A stretch of 56,399 bases of DNA from an uncultured Oribacterium sp. (GTDB lineage Bacteria; Bacillota; Clostridia; Lachnospirales; Lachnospiraceae): assembly GCA_946413525.1 (NCBI GenBank), contig CAMKKZ010000025.1:1-56399 (forward strand). The letters are read 5' to 3'. Numbering within the stretch: position 1 is the first letter of the stretch; every line of letters begins with the position of its first letter. The notes beneath the pieces are model-generated. The model was not told where the DNA came from. It saw only the letters and a program-made list of their open reading frames with translations, and made no database searches. Shown here piece after piece: positions 25,456 through 34,359 of this stretch. Position numbers and translations under genes: made by a program.

Positions 25456-25483
25456 GCTGCCCTGGAAATGCTGCCCTGGAAAT
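25456..25483 (+). repeat. 14-bp tandem duplication just after the stop codon
   Basis: GCTGCCCTGGAAAT occurs twice head to tail six bases after the stop of the methyltransferase-STAS gene. Confidence 0.85.
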
Positions 25484-25541
25484 AAAGAATACTCGAACCG
25501 AATAGGGGAACTTTTCAGTACGATGTAATTCTCATCGGCGC

Positions 25542-26219
25542 ATGACTTATAAATATGCGCAAGTTCCGGTTTGCTGGCTTGTATCAGGGCTGAATGACAA
25601 ACAGCACGCTTATAACAGCTCACTGGCCCAAACATGGCATTTCATACCTGCGGAATATTCCATAAAGTATAATGCGAATGGTGGCTATGGCGCACCAGCG
25701 GAGCAAATAAAATATTATAAGGGCGACTTAAAACTGAGCGATGAAAAACCCTCGCGGTTAGGATATATCTTTGAAGGGTGGGCTGCCACAAGCATAGCGT
25801 TAAGCGTAACATATAATGCGGGGAAAACTTATTCCGCAGACGAAAGTATCACACTATATGCCGTATGGTTTGACGAAAACGATCTGCGTGACGCTCCGGA
25901 TTTCATCTCACCGAATCCGGAGCAAAATAAAGTTCTGCTAAATGCCGGCTTTGACAGTGACAGCAAAATGAAAATCGCTGTCACTATCCCGGATAACCAG
26001 AACATATCTGCTATGTTGATGGTAAGCTTGTATGACGGCAACGGCAAGATGATGGAATGGCACGGAGTCGAACCGGCCATGGCATCGGGAAATACTGCCA
26101 CACTGAATATTAGTTTCCAAAATGAAATTCAGCCCGAAATGACAGCAAAAGTGCTTTTGGTAAACAAAACCAATCTTGTACCGTTATACAAGAGTCTTGA
26201 CATTACTCCCGCTTCATAA
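25542..26219 (+). CDS. InlB B-repeat protein, probably a C-terminal piece of a larger surface protein
   Basis: The 225-residue frame contains one Listeria-Bacteroides (InlB-B, Flg_new) repeat, IKYNANGGYGAPAEQIKYYKG to SITLYAVW, followed by a beta-rich domain (KMKIAVTIPDNQNISAMLMV). There is no signal peptide, the ATG lacks a good ribosome binding site, and the first residues (CWLVSGLNDKQHAYNSS) look like the inside of a protein. It is therefore probably the remnant or the distal part of a secreted protein whose 5' part is lost. A terminator follows directly, consistent with a true 3' end. Confidence 0.6.
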   Translation: MTYKYAQVPVCWLVSGLNDKQHAYNSSLAQTWHFIPAEYSIKYNANGGYGAPAEQIKYYKGDLKLSDEKPSRLGYIFEGWAATSIALSVTYNAGKTYSADESITLYAVWFDENDLRDAPDFISPNPEQNKVLLNAGFDSDSKMKIAVTIPDNQNISAMLMVSLYDGNGKMMEWHGVEPAMASGNTATLNISFQNEIQPEMTAKVLLVNKTNLVPLYKSLDITPAS

Positions 26220-26242
26220 AATATATCATGGAGAATTCAAAA

Positions 26243-26270
26243 CCTGGTTGCAATAGCAGCCGGGTTTTTT
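26243..26270 (+). terminator. Rho-independent terminator
   Basis: CCTGGTTGC and GCAGCCGGG form a 9-bp stem with G-T pairs, loop AATA, followed by six T. Confidence 0.8.
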
Positions 26271-26328
26271 GATATTATAACAATATTGTTGCTTTTACAA
26301 GAGATGAGGCAGGAGAGAGGATTCCAGG

Positions 26329-26356
26329 AAAAAAGCCCGGAGCAAAAGGCTCCGGG
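26329..26356 (-). terminator. Terminator-like hairpin on the minus strand
   Basis: CCCGGAGC/GCTCCGGG with a short loop; read on the minus strand the stem is followed by six T. No minus-strand gene ends here now, so it may belong to a lost gene. Confidence 0.5.
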
Positions 26357-27080
26357 TGAAGGTGAAAAACAAAAATGTGTTATATCTATGCGGATTTTGC
26401 CGTAAAACCATTAAACTGCGAGTTTAATGACAGATGGGCTTTTTAGTGCTATCCTGAACAAGTCGAAAGGAAAGGGGCCGAAAGCCCCGAAAAAAAAATC
26501 AGGCAGAGAACCATTGGTGAATGAGGATGTTTCCTGCCGGATACAGGCGCATACAGCAGTGCTGTCAGAAACAGGACTTATTTTCTATTCAGGAAACACA
26601 TGTACAGGGTATCGAAAACCCAGGTCGTGTGACACTGTTAACCATCTACCCTAACCGTTCCGAAAGGAGGTGCGGCCGCTGATGGGTATCTGACAGAAAA
26701 CTACGAATAGACATTAATTATTCAGGCGTCTGAGTCCAATATCCGGTTATTTTTCCGAACTTACCAAGGCGTCCGCCACGACCGGCGTGCAAAACGCTGC
26801 TGCGGAAGCGTGGCTGAAAACCTATTCTGGATTGACCCGGAGGATACGGAACGGTAACAAAGGGCGATCATACCAAACAGGACGGGCGGACAGCAACGAG
26901 GTCCCTCAGCGCGGAGCATTCTCTGCCGCAAAATTTTCCCGAAATGGGGAGGATGACAAAGCACAAATCGGAAAGGCATCGGGGAACGATAAAGGTTCTC
27001 CGCAGCCTGGCAGCACTGGCACATGGGCTGAAATGTCCATTGTGTTCAGGCTTCTCTGAGGGCGAAGGAGAGGCAGCGGC
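26357..27080. other. Intergenic region before the DUF2828 gene
   Basis: About 720 bases without a convincing gene. A plus-strand frame at 26427-26654 has a Lys/Gly/Pro-rich start and no family. A GGGGCCGAAAGCCCC hairpin lies at about 26475. AAAGGAGGTG at about 26664 looks like a ribosome binding site but no long frame follows. Confidence 0.5.
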
Positions 27081-27219
27081 CGGCTGTCATGGGAAGCAAC
27101 ACGCCTCGGCGAAACTGCGTGTTCCCACCGGATGCAGCCTGAGAAAACGCCTTCTCAGGACCTTTACCGAAGCGGGCAATGTCCGCCTCGCGGCGGCTGA
27201 AATGCCGTCAGCCTGGAGG
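27081..27219 (+). ncRNA. Candidate structured leader or small RNA upstream of the DUF2828 gene
   Basis: Three hairpins lie within about 110 bases: 27091-27125 (GGGA...ACACGC with GCGTGTTCCC, 10 bp with a 4-base bulge), 27138-27159 (CCTGAGAA with TTCTCAGG, 8 bp perfect) and 27172-27186 (GCGG with CCGC). Outer segments GGCTG at 27082-27086 and CAGCC at 27209-27213 can close the structure into a multi-branch fold. It ends just before the ribosome binding site. Ro60/TROVE relatives often bind small structured Y-like RNAs encoded next to them, so an RNA ligand is possible; this is inferred from structure only. Confidence 0.35.
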
Positions 27220-27234
27220 AAAGGAGGAAAGAGT

Positions 27235-28752
27235 ATGAGCTATCTGGACACTTTGAAAACGGAAGCCAATTATACCCGTACGCTTAATGGCGCGAAGACC
27301 CATGGCAGTACCGGTAATGCCTGCCTGGATTTTTTCGCGGTGGCCGGCGGTATGCGTTATCGCAGACCTGCCGATCAGATCCGGCTGTTTGACAGGGCCT
27401 ATATTGAAACGCCGAAACTTGCCATGAAGCTGTTGTTCCATCTCAGGGACATCCGCGGCGGCATGGGAGAGAGAAAGCTTTTCAGAACACTTCTTCGACA
27501 CACAGCCTTCACCTGGCCGGAATCCGTCAGAAAAAACGTGGCCTACATCGCGGAATTCGGACGCTGGGATGATCTGCTTTGCCTTTTGGGGACTCCCGCG
27601 AAAAAACAGGCGGTACAGGTCATCAAGAAGCAGCTTGCCGAGGATGAAGCGGCCCTCAGGCGCCGCATGGCAGGAGAAGAGGACGCGCATATTTCCCTTT
27701 TGGCAAAATGGCTGCCTTCGGATAATGCTTCCAGCCCCCGCACCAGAAAAACGGCAAAGCTTTTGTTTTGCGAACTGGGCATGAAACAGAGGGATTACCG
27801 CTGCCTGCTTACTGCCCTTCGGGCCCGTATCGGCCTGGTGGAGCGCCAGCTCACCCGAAAACAGCCGGGAAAAATCAATTATGAAGCAGTTCCGTCACAA
27901 GCCATGCTGAAATACCGCGCTGCCTTTGATCGTGCCGATGAAGAGCGCTTTTATGAATATCTGATTGACGTGGAAAAAGGCGACAGGCGGATCCACACGG
28001 AAACATTGTTTCCCTATGAGGTGCTGAGACCTTTTTTCAAACGCTTTGACGGTTGCTTTAATTCACAAAAAGAGTTCGACGCCAAAGGGATGGACACATT
28101 GGAGCAGCTCTGGAATCATATGCCCGGCTCGGTAAACAACAGGAATGCCATCAGCGTGGTAGACACCTCCGGCTCCATGTACTGTTCGGCTCCTAATCAG
28201 ATCAAACCCGCGCTCATCTCCCAGGCCATGGGCCTTTTCTGCGCTGAGCGCTGTGAGGGGATATTCCACAATCATCTGATCACCTTTGAGAGTACACCGC
28301 ATCTGATAGAGATAAAAGGAGCGAATCTTTCGGACAGGCTGCGGTATATCAGTACCTTGCCCTGGGGCGGCAGCACCAATCTGGAAGCGGTATTCGATCT
28401 GATTCTGGATGCCGCTTTGAAAAGCGGCGCGAAGCAGAGCGAGCTTCCCTCCGTGATCTACATCTTCTCCGACATGGAGTTTAACCGGTGCATGAAAAAT
28501 GCCGACGAAACTGTGTATGAGAACGCCAGAAAGCGTTTTGAAAGCAATGGGTATCAAATGCCCGCCGTTGTTTTTCACAACGTAAACAGTTGGCAGACGC
28601 AGATGCCTGTTAGCGCCCACACCCGGGGAACGGCATTGTCCAGCGGTGCCGGTACCCACACGATGGAGCACAGGTTCGATGGCAACATCACGCCTATGGA
28701 GCACATGCTCCGCGTGTTGAACAGCAAACGCTATGCCATGATCCTCGCGTGA
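27235..28752 (+). CDS. DUF2828 protein: TROVE-like N-terminus and vWA domain
   Basis: ATG 27235 follows AAGGAGGAAAGAG. The 505-residue protein has a helical N-terminal part with LLFHLRDIRGGMGERKLFRTLL, the pattern of DUF2828 proteins that resemble Ro60/TROVE modules, and a C-terminal von Willebrand factor A domain whose metal site DTSGSM is at about 309-314, with the supporting Thr in WGGSTNLEAV and Asp in YIFSDMEF. The family is widespread and poorly studied; Ro60 homologues bind misfolded RNA and Y RNAs and aid RNA turnover, so an RNA quality-control role is inferred. The hairpin-rich leader upstream and the small basic protein downstream may belong to the same unit. The 3' end is duplicated (28723-28806). 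Confidence 0.85.
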   Translation: MSYLDTLKTEANYTRTLNGAKTHGSTGNACLDFFAVAGGMRYRRPADQIRLFDRAYIETPKLAMKLLFHLRDIRGGMGERKLFRTLLRHTAFTWPESVRKNVAYIAEFGRWDDLLCLLGTPAKKQAVQVIKKQLAEDEAALRRRMAGEEDAHISLLAKWLPSDNASSPRTRKTAKLLFCELGMKQRDYRCLLTALRARIGLVERQLTRKQPGKINYEAVPSQAMLKYRAAFDRADEERFYEYLIDVEKGDRRIHTETLFPYEVLRPFFKRFDGCFNSQKEFDAKGMDTLEQLWNHMPGSVNNRNAISVVDTSGSMYCSAPNQIKPALISQAMGLFCAERCEGIFHNHLITFESTPHLIEIKGANLSDRLRYISTLPWGGSTNLEAVFDLILDAALKSGAKQSELPSVIYIFSDMEFNRCMKNADETVYENARKRFESNGYQMPAVVFHNVNSWQTQMPVSAHTRGTALSSGAGTHTMEHRFDGNITPMEHMLRVLNSKRYAMILA

Positions 28753-28806
28753 CGGAGTCAGCGCAGCAAACGCTATGCTGTGATTCGCGCATGAAGGGTT
28801 GAGCGC
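28723..28806 (+). repeat. 42-bp tandem duplication of the 3' end of the DUF2828 gene
   Basis: AGCAAACGCTATGCCATGAT at 28723 recurs as AGCAAACGCTATGCTGTGAT at 28765, carrying a copy of the last codons and the stop region (GCGTGA versus GCATGA). Confidence 0.9.
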
Positions 28807-28878
28807 AGACCGGCGCTGATTAACAGAAGGTCTGCACCGGTTAGAATAATTAGCATAGAACAGAAAGGAAGTGATTTT

Positions 28879-29124
28879 ATGGTCCGTTTCATCCCAAGAG
28901 AGAAGCTGGGCAAGAAAGCCCGCAGGCAACTGGACAAGCAGAAGCGCTGCACATGGACTGTCCCTCCGGTTTCAAAAATATTTAAAAGCAAGAAGTACTA
29001 CAATCGAAAACAAAACCCCCGCGATTACCAGGACGATTGGAATCGCGGGTTTTTTTATGTCAAATTCCTTTCCTTCGCCACTTTGTTTCCTCAAGCTGTT
29101 TTTGTGCCTGGCCACTCACGATAA
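28879..29124 (+). CDS. Small basic protein downstream of the DUF2828 gene
   Basis: AAGGAAGTG precedes the ATG. The first 50 residues, MVRFIPREKLGKKARRQLDK and KRCTWTVPPVSKIFKSKKYY, are strongly basic and look like a conserved small protein, perhaps RNA-binding. The frame then runs through the terminator at 29018-29056 and ends 70 bases later. A gene would normally stop before its terminator, so the last part is probably not original and the C-terminus may have been altered. No family assigned. Confidence 0.55.
   Translation: MVRFIPREKLGKKARRQLDKQKRCTWTVPPVSKIFKSKKYYNRKQNPRDYQDDWNRGFFYVKFLSFATLFPQAVFVPGHSR
29018..29056 (+). terminator. Bidirectional rho-independent terminator
   Basis: CCCGCGATT pairs with AATCGCGGG (9 bp, 14-base loop); seven T follow on the plus strand, and on the minus strand a T-rich tract follows too. 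It separates the DUF2828 unit from the minus-strand genes. Confidence 0.85.
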
Positions 29125-29204
29125 CGTCATATGTTTTGGCTGCCATGTTTATAACCCTTTGCGCGGATTTGCGATTAGCTGCTTCCGGCCCCGTGGGCGT
29201 CAAA
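29060..29204 (-). pseudogene. Short minus-strand coding remnant of unknown family
   Basis: The frame reads LTPTGPEAANRKSAQRVIN, then MAAKTYDVIVSGQAQKQLEE and stops directly before the bidirectional terminator. An internal ATG at 29146 with AAAGGG upstream would give 28 residues. Composition looks coding and the position before a terminator fits a real 3' end, but the 5' part is not identifiable. YDVIVSGQAQKQLEE is faintly like the start of ParE-type toxins. Confidence 0.3.
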
Positions 29205-29313
29205 GGAGGCCATGTCGCCGATATCGAATGTCAATGTTGTTTTGAATTTTTCGGATTTTTCCCGAAGCTTTTTCGAAACATATTCGGAAATATATCAGGA
29301 ATTAATTCGAAGC

Positions 29314-30573
29314 TTATCCGAAGACGAGGAAGCACAGCACGCTGGCGGCGGTGGCCGTCAGGCCTACAAGCGCCTCGAAGGGGATCAGCTTCATGCGGTC
29401 GCCGATGTTCATGCTGACGCTGCCGCCCGTGGCATGGAAGAAGGAGCCATGGGGGAGGGAATCCACCACGGTCGCGCCGGCATGGATCATGGCGGCGGCA
29501 GCCAGCGCGGGGACGCCCTGGGCGGTCAGCGTGGGCGCGAAGGTCTGGGCGGCGATGGTCGCGCCGGCTGTGGTGGAGGCTGTCGCGCCTGCCATCAGGA
29601 TGCCCGCGAGGGGCGCCAGGACAAAGGCCGGCATGCTGAACCTTTCCAGCAGGCTGATGACGTCATACTGAAGGGCCGAGGCCTTGATTATCCCGGCAAT
29701 CGTGCCTGTGCCGATCAGAAGAATGGAGACTCCGATGACCTTGGAAAGTCCGAATTCGGTAATCGGTACGATTTCCTTCAGGTTTCCGGTCATGGCGATG
29801 CAGATGAGTCCGCCAATGGGAAGCGCGATCAGCGGGTCGATCGAGATGCCCGCAATGGGCCGCAGGGCCAGCAGAATGACCACGGCAAGGGGGCCGGCAA
29901 CAGCCTTCGGGAAATCCGGAAGGGCTGCTTCCGATGCCTCGATATCGGAGCTTGCCACCTCAAGTCCGTTTTTCTTTTTGGACAGGAGAGAAGCAAGGAG
30001 AATGGCCGCGGCAAGGGCGAAGAGGGCAGGGATAATGTTTTTGAACATCAGGGATGTCAGATCCACCCCGAAGGCCTCCGACGCGGCAATGGTATTCGGG
30101 TTCGGGGAGATAATGTTGCCGGCCTTGCCTCCCCCGATCATGGCCAGCAGCAGGCTTTCCTTCGGCAGCTTTGCCTTCATCCCGATGGCCAGCGCGATCG
30201 GCGCCACCGTAATGACGGAAATATCAACGAACACGCCCACCGCACAGATGATCATCGTGGCGATCGCGATGGCAGCCAGGGCCATTCGTTCCCCCATCTT
30301 GTCCACGATCGTCTCGGCAATTTTCTGGGCGGAGCCTGTTTTGATCAGGGCGCCGGCCAGGATGCCCGAGGTCATGATGCGGAGCACGGAGGACATCATG
30401 CCCTGGGCCCCGCTCACCATGGTGTTCACCGTAGTGGACAGGCCGCCGCCACCGATGATCCCTCCGACAAGGGCCCCGAATATCAGACTGTAGGCAGGAT
30501 GCACCTTCCTGATGATCAGGATAATGGCGATTACCAGCCCGACAATTGCGCCAACAGTAGTGAAATCGTACAT
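29314..30573 (-). CDS. GntP-family permease, probable glycerate transporter
   Basis: AAGGAG precedes the start (minus strand). The 419-residue protein is a complete GntP-family permease with an N-terminal helix IVGLVIAIILIIRKVHPAYSL, the conserved GVFVDISVITVAPIAL and GGGKAGNIISPNPNTIAA region and a C-terminal helix VGLTATAASVLCFLVFG. GntP proteins import gluconate and related acids with protons. The glycerate kinase gene lies directly upstream in the same direction with about 100 bases between, so D-glycerate is the likely substrate. Contrast the truncated paralogue at 5579. Confidence 0.88.
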   Translation of the reverse strand: MYDFTTVGAIVGLVIAIILIIRKVHPAYSLIFGALVGGIIGGGGLSTTVNTMVSGAQGMMSSVLRIMTSGILAGALIKTGSAQKIAETIVDKMGERMALAAIAIATMIICAVGVFVDISVITVAPIALAIGMKAKLPKESLLLAMIGGGKAGNIISPNPNTIAASEAFGVDLTSLMFKNIIPALFALAAAILLASLLSKKKNGLEVASSDIEASEAALPDFPKAVAGPLAVVILLALRPIAGISIDPLIALPIGGLICIAMTGNLKEIVPITEFGLSKVIGVSILLIGTGTIAGIIKASALQYDVISLLERFSMPAFVLAPLAGILMAGATASTTAGATIAAQTFAPTLTAQGVPALAAAAMIHAGATVVDSLPHGSFFHATGGSVSMNIGDRMKLIPFEALVGLTATAASVLCFLVFG

Positions 30574-30591
30574 TTTTTACTTCTCCTTAAT

Positions 30592-30684
30592 TACCCGTAA
30601 CAGCATTATTCTTTTTGCTACCCTTAACAGTTTTATGTTTTTACTACCCTTAACAGCATTATGCCTTTTTGCTACCCTTAACTT
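30592..30684 (-). repeat. 27-bp repeat overlapping the stop codon of the glycerate kinase gene
   Basis: Four copies of CTACCCTTAACAG with A/T-rich spacers at offsets of 27, 26 and 28 bases fill the gap between kinase and permease genes. The TTA in the rightmost copy is the complement of the kinase stop codon. Confidence 0.85.
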
Positions 30685-31826
30685 TTCTTTTGAAGCTCCA
30701 TTCCGGCCTTCAGGAAGCGGAACATGCGTACCGCGCCCAGGTAATAAAGCTCCTCCGCCCGGTCCAGTGCCTCTTCGAGGGGCATGGGGGCATCCACCGT
30801 GGTCATCAGCGAGGCGATTCCATGGTCAAAGATCTGCTTCGCGTCCCTGCCAAGGGAACCGCTCAGCCCGACGGCGATCACTCCCTTTGCCCTGGCGCGC
30901 TCGCCCACGCCCTGCATTACCTTGCCGAAGCAGCTCTGCCAGTCCGTTCTTCCTTCCCCGGTGACGACAAGGTCCGTCCCCTCCAGGCGCCGGTCAAAGC
31001 CGATCAGGTCAAGCACGGTCTCGATGCCCGACTTCATTTCCCCGCCAAGGAATACCATGAGGGCGGCACCAAGGCCTCCCGCAGCTCCCGCTCCCTGGAT
31101 GGAATCCGGATCAACATCAAACTGCTTCCGAATCAGATCCCGGTAATTCTTCATGCCCGCCTCAAGCCTGGCCTGGATTTCCGGAGTGGCGCCCTTCTGT
31201 GCCCCAAAGGTATAGGTGGCTCCGTTTTCGCCGCAAAGCGGGTTCGTCACATCGCACATGACGGTAATTTTCGTGGAGGCGATCCTGTGATCCAGCCCGG
31301 ACACGTCGATGCTTGAGACCTTTTCCAGGTCCTCGCCCTTTCCTTCCAGCTCCTTCCCGTCCTTGTCCAGGAAACGGACGCCCAGCGCCCTGGCGCAGCC
31401 CATGCCGCCGTCGTTCGTGGCGCTTCCGCCGATGGCAATGGAAATATCGGTGAAGCCCTCATTCAGCGCGTGGCGGATGAGCTGCCCCGTCCCGTAGCTC
31501 GTGGTATGCAGGGGGTTGCGCTTCTCCATGGGAACCAGGGGAAGGCCGGAGGCGGCAGCCATTTCGATCACCGCCCTGCGGCTGTCCAGCATCCCATAAC
31601 GGGCCTTCACCGTCTCCATAAGCGGGCCGCAGACCTCCGTCTCTATCCATTCCCCGTTTTCCGCCGCTACCACCGCGTCCGTGGTCCCTTCGCCGCCGTC
31701 CGCCACCGGAACGCCGCTATACTCGATCTCGCCGAAAACCTCTTTTGCCGCCCTGGCCAGCAGCTCGACGGTCTGCTCGCTGGAAAGCGTGCCCTTGAAT
31801 GAATCCGATGCAAACAAGAACTTCAT
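30678..31826 (-). CDS. glxK: Glycerate kinase (GlxK/GarK type)
   Basis: AAGGAAGG precedes the start. The 382-residue protein has the family hallmarks: MKFLFASDSFKGTLSS at the start, VPVADGGEGTTDAV, HALNEGFTDISIAIGGSATN followed by DGGMGCARALGVRFLD, and GAGAAGGLGAALMVFLGG. It phosphorylates D-glycerate (to 2-phosphoglycerate in the GarK branch), feeding it into lower glycolysis. It is followed by a GntP-type permease, and a CdaR-type regulator, the class that controls glycerate and sugar-diacid genes, is about 8 kb away. Length is normal; no insertions. Confidence 0.93.
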   Translation of the reverse strand: MKFLFASDSFKGTLSSEQTVELLARAAKEVFGEIEYSGVPVADGGEGTTDAVVAAENGEWIETEVCGPLMETVKARYGMLDSRRAVIEMAAASGLPLVPMEKRNPLHTTSYGTGQLIRHALNEGFTDISIAIGGSATNDGGMGCARALGVRFLDKDGKELEGKGEDLEKVSSIDVSGLDHRIASTKITVMCDVTNPLCGENGATYTFGAQKGATPEIQARLEAGMKNYRDLIRKQFDVDPDSIQGAGAAGGLGAALMVFLGGEMKSGIETVLDLIGFDRRLEGTDLVVTGEGRTDWQSCFGKVMQGVGERARAKGVIAVGLSGSLGRDAKQIFDHGIASLMTTVDAPMPLEEALDRAEELYYLGAVRMFRFLKAGMELQKKS

Positions 31827-32267
31827 TTTTTACCTTCCTTTCGTTGCAAATAATGTGAAATAATGTGGATGGCGCATCCCGTAATGGCTCTCAGGAGGCT
31901 CCTGTCTTTTGTTGGTTTAATTGTAGCGGAAAACAGAAGGATTTACCATGTTATGCATAACAAAAAAGAGAAATATTTAGAATGGATTTTTGGCATCACA
32001 GACAAGATACCTGTGATGCCTGCCCAGGCCGCTTTGAAGACTATAAAAAAGGATTAGCCACTGCCTGATTGTAAGCATGAAAGCAACAAAATCCATGATT
32101 CCAACAACAAAATCCATGATTCCAATATTAAGAAAGATAGCGGGTTGTTTTATCCATTATATTTCATATATTTTCACAATTTGCCTGCTGTCAAGATCCG
32201 GTGGTTGTGGTATATTATGTCTTATTAAAAGATGAAATAGATGGATCTTTCGGGAGGTGGTTGTTGC
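31827..32267. other. Divergent intergenic region
   Basis: Between the divergent kinase and AAA/PD-(D/E)XK genes. It contains an imperfect direct repeat AACAAAATCCATGATTCCAA (twice, about 32085-32125) and TATATTATG at about 32211 as a possible -10 region. A 64-codon plus frame at 31863 has no binding site and is not believed. Confidence 0.45.
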
Positions 32268-33941
32268 ATGGATTTCAAGGTGGGTGTAGGAAAATCTGAT
32301 TTTGCGGCACTCAGGGAATCAGGTAATTACTATGTTGATAAGACAGAGTTAGTTTACGAACTTATTAACGATACTGATAACCAGGTTACACTTTTTACCA
32401 GGCCACGCAGGTTTGGGAAAACGCTCATGATGAGCATGATAGAGAATTTCTTCAGTATATGGAAGAATAGCGGGAACATATTCGAGGGGCTTGCGATAAC
32501 AGAACATAGGGATTTTTGTAAGAAGTGGATGAATCAGTATCCGGTCTTATTTATTTCATTCAAGGATGCGGAATCGGAGTCCTATGATGTAGCGTACGCC
32601 AAACTGATGACAATCATAGCGGATGTATGTAAATCAAATTCCGGGATAGTCAATAATGCTGCGATAGATAAGGATGATCTGGATGTATTTGCAAGGCTAA
32701 AGGCTCAAAAAGGAACAGCGAGTGATGTTCAGAATTCGTTAAAGACAATTATGCGCATGATGAACGCTGTTTATGGCAAAAAAGTTATTCTTTTAATCGA
32801 CGAGTACGATGTCCCTTTGGCAAAGGCGAGTGAAAAGGATAGCGCCCAAAACCGGTATTATGCTTTGATGCTTGATGTGATCAAAGGCATTATGAGCACT
32901 GCCCTTAAAGATAATGAGTTCCTTCAGTTTGCTGTTATTACGGGATGTCTCCGGATCGCCAAAGAAAGTATTTTTACAGGGACCAATAACTTCACTTCAT
33001 ATTCTATACTGGATGAAAGATTCAGCGGTTATTTCGGATTTTCCGAGGATGAGGTTGAAGCAATGCTGGAGCTTGCGGAGAGAAAGGAAGCAGCCGCGGA
33101 GATCAAAGAATGGTACGATGGATATGTGTTTGGCAATTCCTTTGTATATTGTCCATGGGATGTTATAAACCATGTCTCCGCGTTAAGCTACAGGGAAACC
33201 GCGAAGCCAAAGAATTATTGGAAAAATACCAGTCATAATGGTATACTGCTCACTTTCGTGAAGCGCACGGATTTTGATGTTGCCGGAAAATTTGAAAAGC
33301 TCTTAAACGGCGGGGCCATTGTCCAGACAATCAGCGATGAGCTGACTTATGATACATTGCATTCAACGGAAGACAATCTTTGGAGTGTCTTGCTGATGAC
33401 CGGCTACATTACAAAGGCTGACCCGGATGAAGAGGGAGATACTGTTTCACTGAAGATACCCAATAAAGAGATCGCCACTATTTTTCAGGATTCCGTCGCA
33501 AGATATTTTACGGATACCGTCAATGTTGATACGATCAAAGAACTGCTCGAATCCCTGTGGCAAAAGGAGGATATGAGATCCGGCGAGATACTGTCTGCCC
33601 TGTTATGGGATACGATCAGCTATAATGACTATCATGAGGACTATTACCACGCTTTTCTTGCGGGTGTATTTGTTGGAAGAGGATACGAAGTCGAATCCAA
33701 TAAAGAGAAAGATCTCGGAAGACCGGATATATTTCTGAAGGATAGAAGGAACAGAAGGGCCATCATCATAGAGGCAAAAAAATCCGGGAAAGAAACGGAT
33801 ATGGAGAAGGATTGTGATAAGGCGATAAAGCAGATTGTTGATGAGAAGTATGCTGAGGGGCTTTACGGTTATGGGCAGATACTCTGTTATGGTGTTGCAT
33901 TTTACCAAAAACAGGCCAAGGTAAAGCTTTTAAGGCCATAA
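32268..33941 (+). CDS. AAA-ATPase-like protein with C-terminal PD-(D/E)XK nuclease domain (DUF1703 type)
   Basis: GGGAGG at 32252 and the family N-terminus (GKSDFAALRESGNYYVDKT) support ATG 32268 over 32241. The first 280 residues are the AAA-ATPase-like domain: P-loop RPRRFGKT at about 46-53, Walker B ILLIDEYDVP at about 174-183. The C-terminal domain ends with the nuclease core: GRPDIFLKD at about 484-492 and IIIEAKKS at about 500-507. The family is abundant in Clostridia and Bacteroidetes in multiple copies; a defence or mobile-element role is suspected but unproven. Full length and intact here, unlike the AAA gene at 19.4 kb. Confidence 0.9.
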   Translation: MDFKVGVGKSDFAALRESGNYYVDKTELVYELINDTDNQVTLFTRPRRFGKTLMMSMIENFFSIWKNSGNIFEGLAITEHRDFCKKWMNQYPVLFISFKDAESESYDVAYAKLMTIIADVCKSNSGIVNNAAIDKDDLDVFARLKAQKGTASDVQNSLKTIMRMMNAVYGKKVILLIDEYDVPLAKASEKDSAQNRYYALMLDVIKGIMSTALKDNEFLQFAVITGCLRIAKESIFTGTNNFTSYSILDERFSGYFGFSEDEVEAMLELAERKEAAAEIKEWYDGYVFGNSFVYCPWDVINHVSALSYRETAKPKNYWKNTSHNGILLTFVKRTDFDVAGKFEKLLNGGAIVQTISDELTYDTLHSTEDNLWSVLLMTGYITKADPDEEGDTVSLKIPNKEIATIFQDSVARYFTDTVNVDTIKELLESLWQKEDMRSGEILSALLWDTISYNDYHEDYYHAFLAGVFVGRGYEVESNKEKDLGRPDIFLKDRRNRRAIIIEAKKSGKETDMEKDCDKAIKQIVDEKYAEGLYGYGQILCYGVAFYQKQAKVKLLRP

Positions 33942-34049
33942 TACTGATTTATAAAGTAAAGGTAGGTGCCCTTTCGGATTCTGACAAAACATTTAGGACT
34001 TGAGTCAACGGTTTACGGCACCGATGCCGGAATTCTACAAGTGCCGGAT

Positions 34050-34234
34050 TTTCTTCTTGGTCCGACGAGCAAATTGCTGAGGAATATATTCAAAAACCTG
34101 GTCGAGATCGAATAGAAGAAATCGTAATGTTATATCCCAGGGATATTCTCTCAGAAAAGAAGATAACGCTGATAGAAAGATTTATTGACACAAAAATAGA
34201 ATATTTGGCAGAACTATTGGCGGAGGGAGAATGA
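34050..34234 (+). pseudogene. C-terminal coding remnant
   Basis: Without a start codon the frame reads SDEQIAEEYIQKPGRDRIEE, VMLYPRDILSEKK and FIDTKIEYLAELLAEGE to TGA, with normal coding composition. A second small frame, MKMEMNAFQIILYQSAEDAL, ends at about 34333. Both look like gene debris between the AAA gene and the next small gene; no family recognised. Confidence 0.4.
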
Positions 34235-34359
34235 AATGAATATAGTACGATGAAGATGGAGATGAATGCTTTCCAGATAATCCTGTATCAGAGCGCGGAA
34301 GATGCATTGTTTAAGGCGCTGGGGGTGGAGTAAAGTAGTGAGATAAAAAGAGGTGGAAT

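Noticed and set aside
26427..26654. 75-codon plus-strand frame
   Set aside because: No ribosome binding site and no recognisable family; kept only as part of the intergenic note.
27081..27219. tRNA or tmRNA gene
   Set aside because: Hairpins are present but no T-arm consensus, acceptor stem or CCA-like end is found.
29212..30600. Long plus-strand open frame of 462 codons
   Set aside because: It is antisense to the well-supported GntP permease and has a Gly/Asp/His-rich composition typical of a shadow frame.
31863..32057. 64-codon plus-strand frame before the AAA/PD-(D/E)XK gene
   Set aside because: No ribosome binding site, composition not convincing.
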